A DNA stretch of 5,791 bases from Tannerella sp. (GTDB lineage Bacteria > Bacteroidota > Bacteroidia > Bacteroidales > Tannerellaceae), in NCBI GenBank assembly GCA_031277235.1, contig JAITMT010000567.1, positions 1-5,791 of the forward strand, written 5' to 3'. The position numbers and the translations under genes were made by a program. Below are positions 5,705 to 5,791 of this stretch, in pieces (positions within the stretch are counted from its first letter, which is position 1; every line of letters begins with the position of its first letter). Under the pieces are notes generated by a model, which saw only the letters and a program-made list of their open reading frames with translations, was not told the DNA's origin and did not search any database.

Positions 5705-5791
5705 CCAACATACCAAAATCGGTCGCAAAGGTACGAGATAAAATCGAGATTTTTAAGCGAAAAACACCTCATTTCTCCAACAACCTTTCCA
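5673..5791. repeat. Right copy of 119-bp perfect terminal direct repeat
   Basis: Identical to bases 1-119. It holds the first 32 bases of the small membrane protein gene, the promoter-like element at 5712-5733 and the last 23 bases of the XRE gene (5769-5791). It marks the point where the sequence closes on itself. Confidence 0.97.
5769..5791 (-). CDS. 3' end of XRE regulator gene (partial, repeat copy)
   Basis: These 23 bases repeat 97-119 and encode the last residues (ERLLEK) and stop codon of the XRE protein. The complete gene is at 97-462; this is the overlap copy and not a second gene if the sequence is circular. Confidence 0.85.

Noticed and set aside
5705..5728. TTG start extending the small membrane protein by eight residues
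   Set aside because: The TTG lies inside the TACCTTTG promoter element, so it would probably not be in the transcript; an ATG is available at 5704.
1..5791. Firm call of a self-replicating plasmid
   Set aside because: The ends close, but no replication protein, iteron set or mobilisation gene is visible; a tandem array or an assembly loop explains the repeat equally well.

Overview
The window carries a compact peptide export locus, most likely a bacteriocin-type cassette, from a member of the Bacteroidota. The phylum call rests on promoter elements of the TAnnTTTG type (three good matches, each just upstream of a gene), start codons with A-rich leaders and no Shine-Dalgarno sequence, low GC content, and a membrane fusion protein that begins MLFPPEI, as I recall for Bacteroidales HlyD-like proteins. 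I cannot name a genus.

Bases 1-119 are identical to bases 5673-5791. The sequence therefore closes on itself as a 5,672-bp circle, or represents one unit of a tandem array. On the closed map no gene is broken. The minus strand carries an XRE-family regulator (97-462) and, 64 bp downstream across the junction, a 64-residue single-span membrane protein (5510-5704; its first 32 bases are repeated at 1-32). The plus strand carries, divergently from the regulator, two tiny double-glycine leader peptides (602-745 and 778-924), a hairpin that looks like a partial terminator (935-967), a 410-residue secreted protein with an HEEGH motif and a beta-rich C-terminal half (987-2219), an HlyD-type membrane fusion protein (2234-3376) and a peptidase-containing ABC transporter, PCAT (3357-5513). 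The PCAT and the small membrane gene converge and overlap by 4 bp.

The inferred pathway is as follows. The two precursors are cut after Gly-Gly by the C39 domain of the PCAT, pumped through its membrane domain and passed to the HlyD-like adaptor. No TolC-like outer membrane channel is encoded, so one would have to come from elsewhere. Both mature peptides are short, hydrophobic and weakly acidic, carry GxxxG motifs and have one Cys each, which resembles class IIb two-peptide bacteriocins in layout. The XRE protein probably controls the divergent promoter region 463-601, which holds a perfect 14-bp palindrome and a further half-site 21 bp away. The palindrome core recurs exactly 3 nt before the start codon of the HEEGH gene. 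The likely novelty is the combination: paired GxxxG peptides, an unfamiliar HExxH beta-rich envelope protein and a cargo-only circle with no replication or integration gene.
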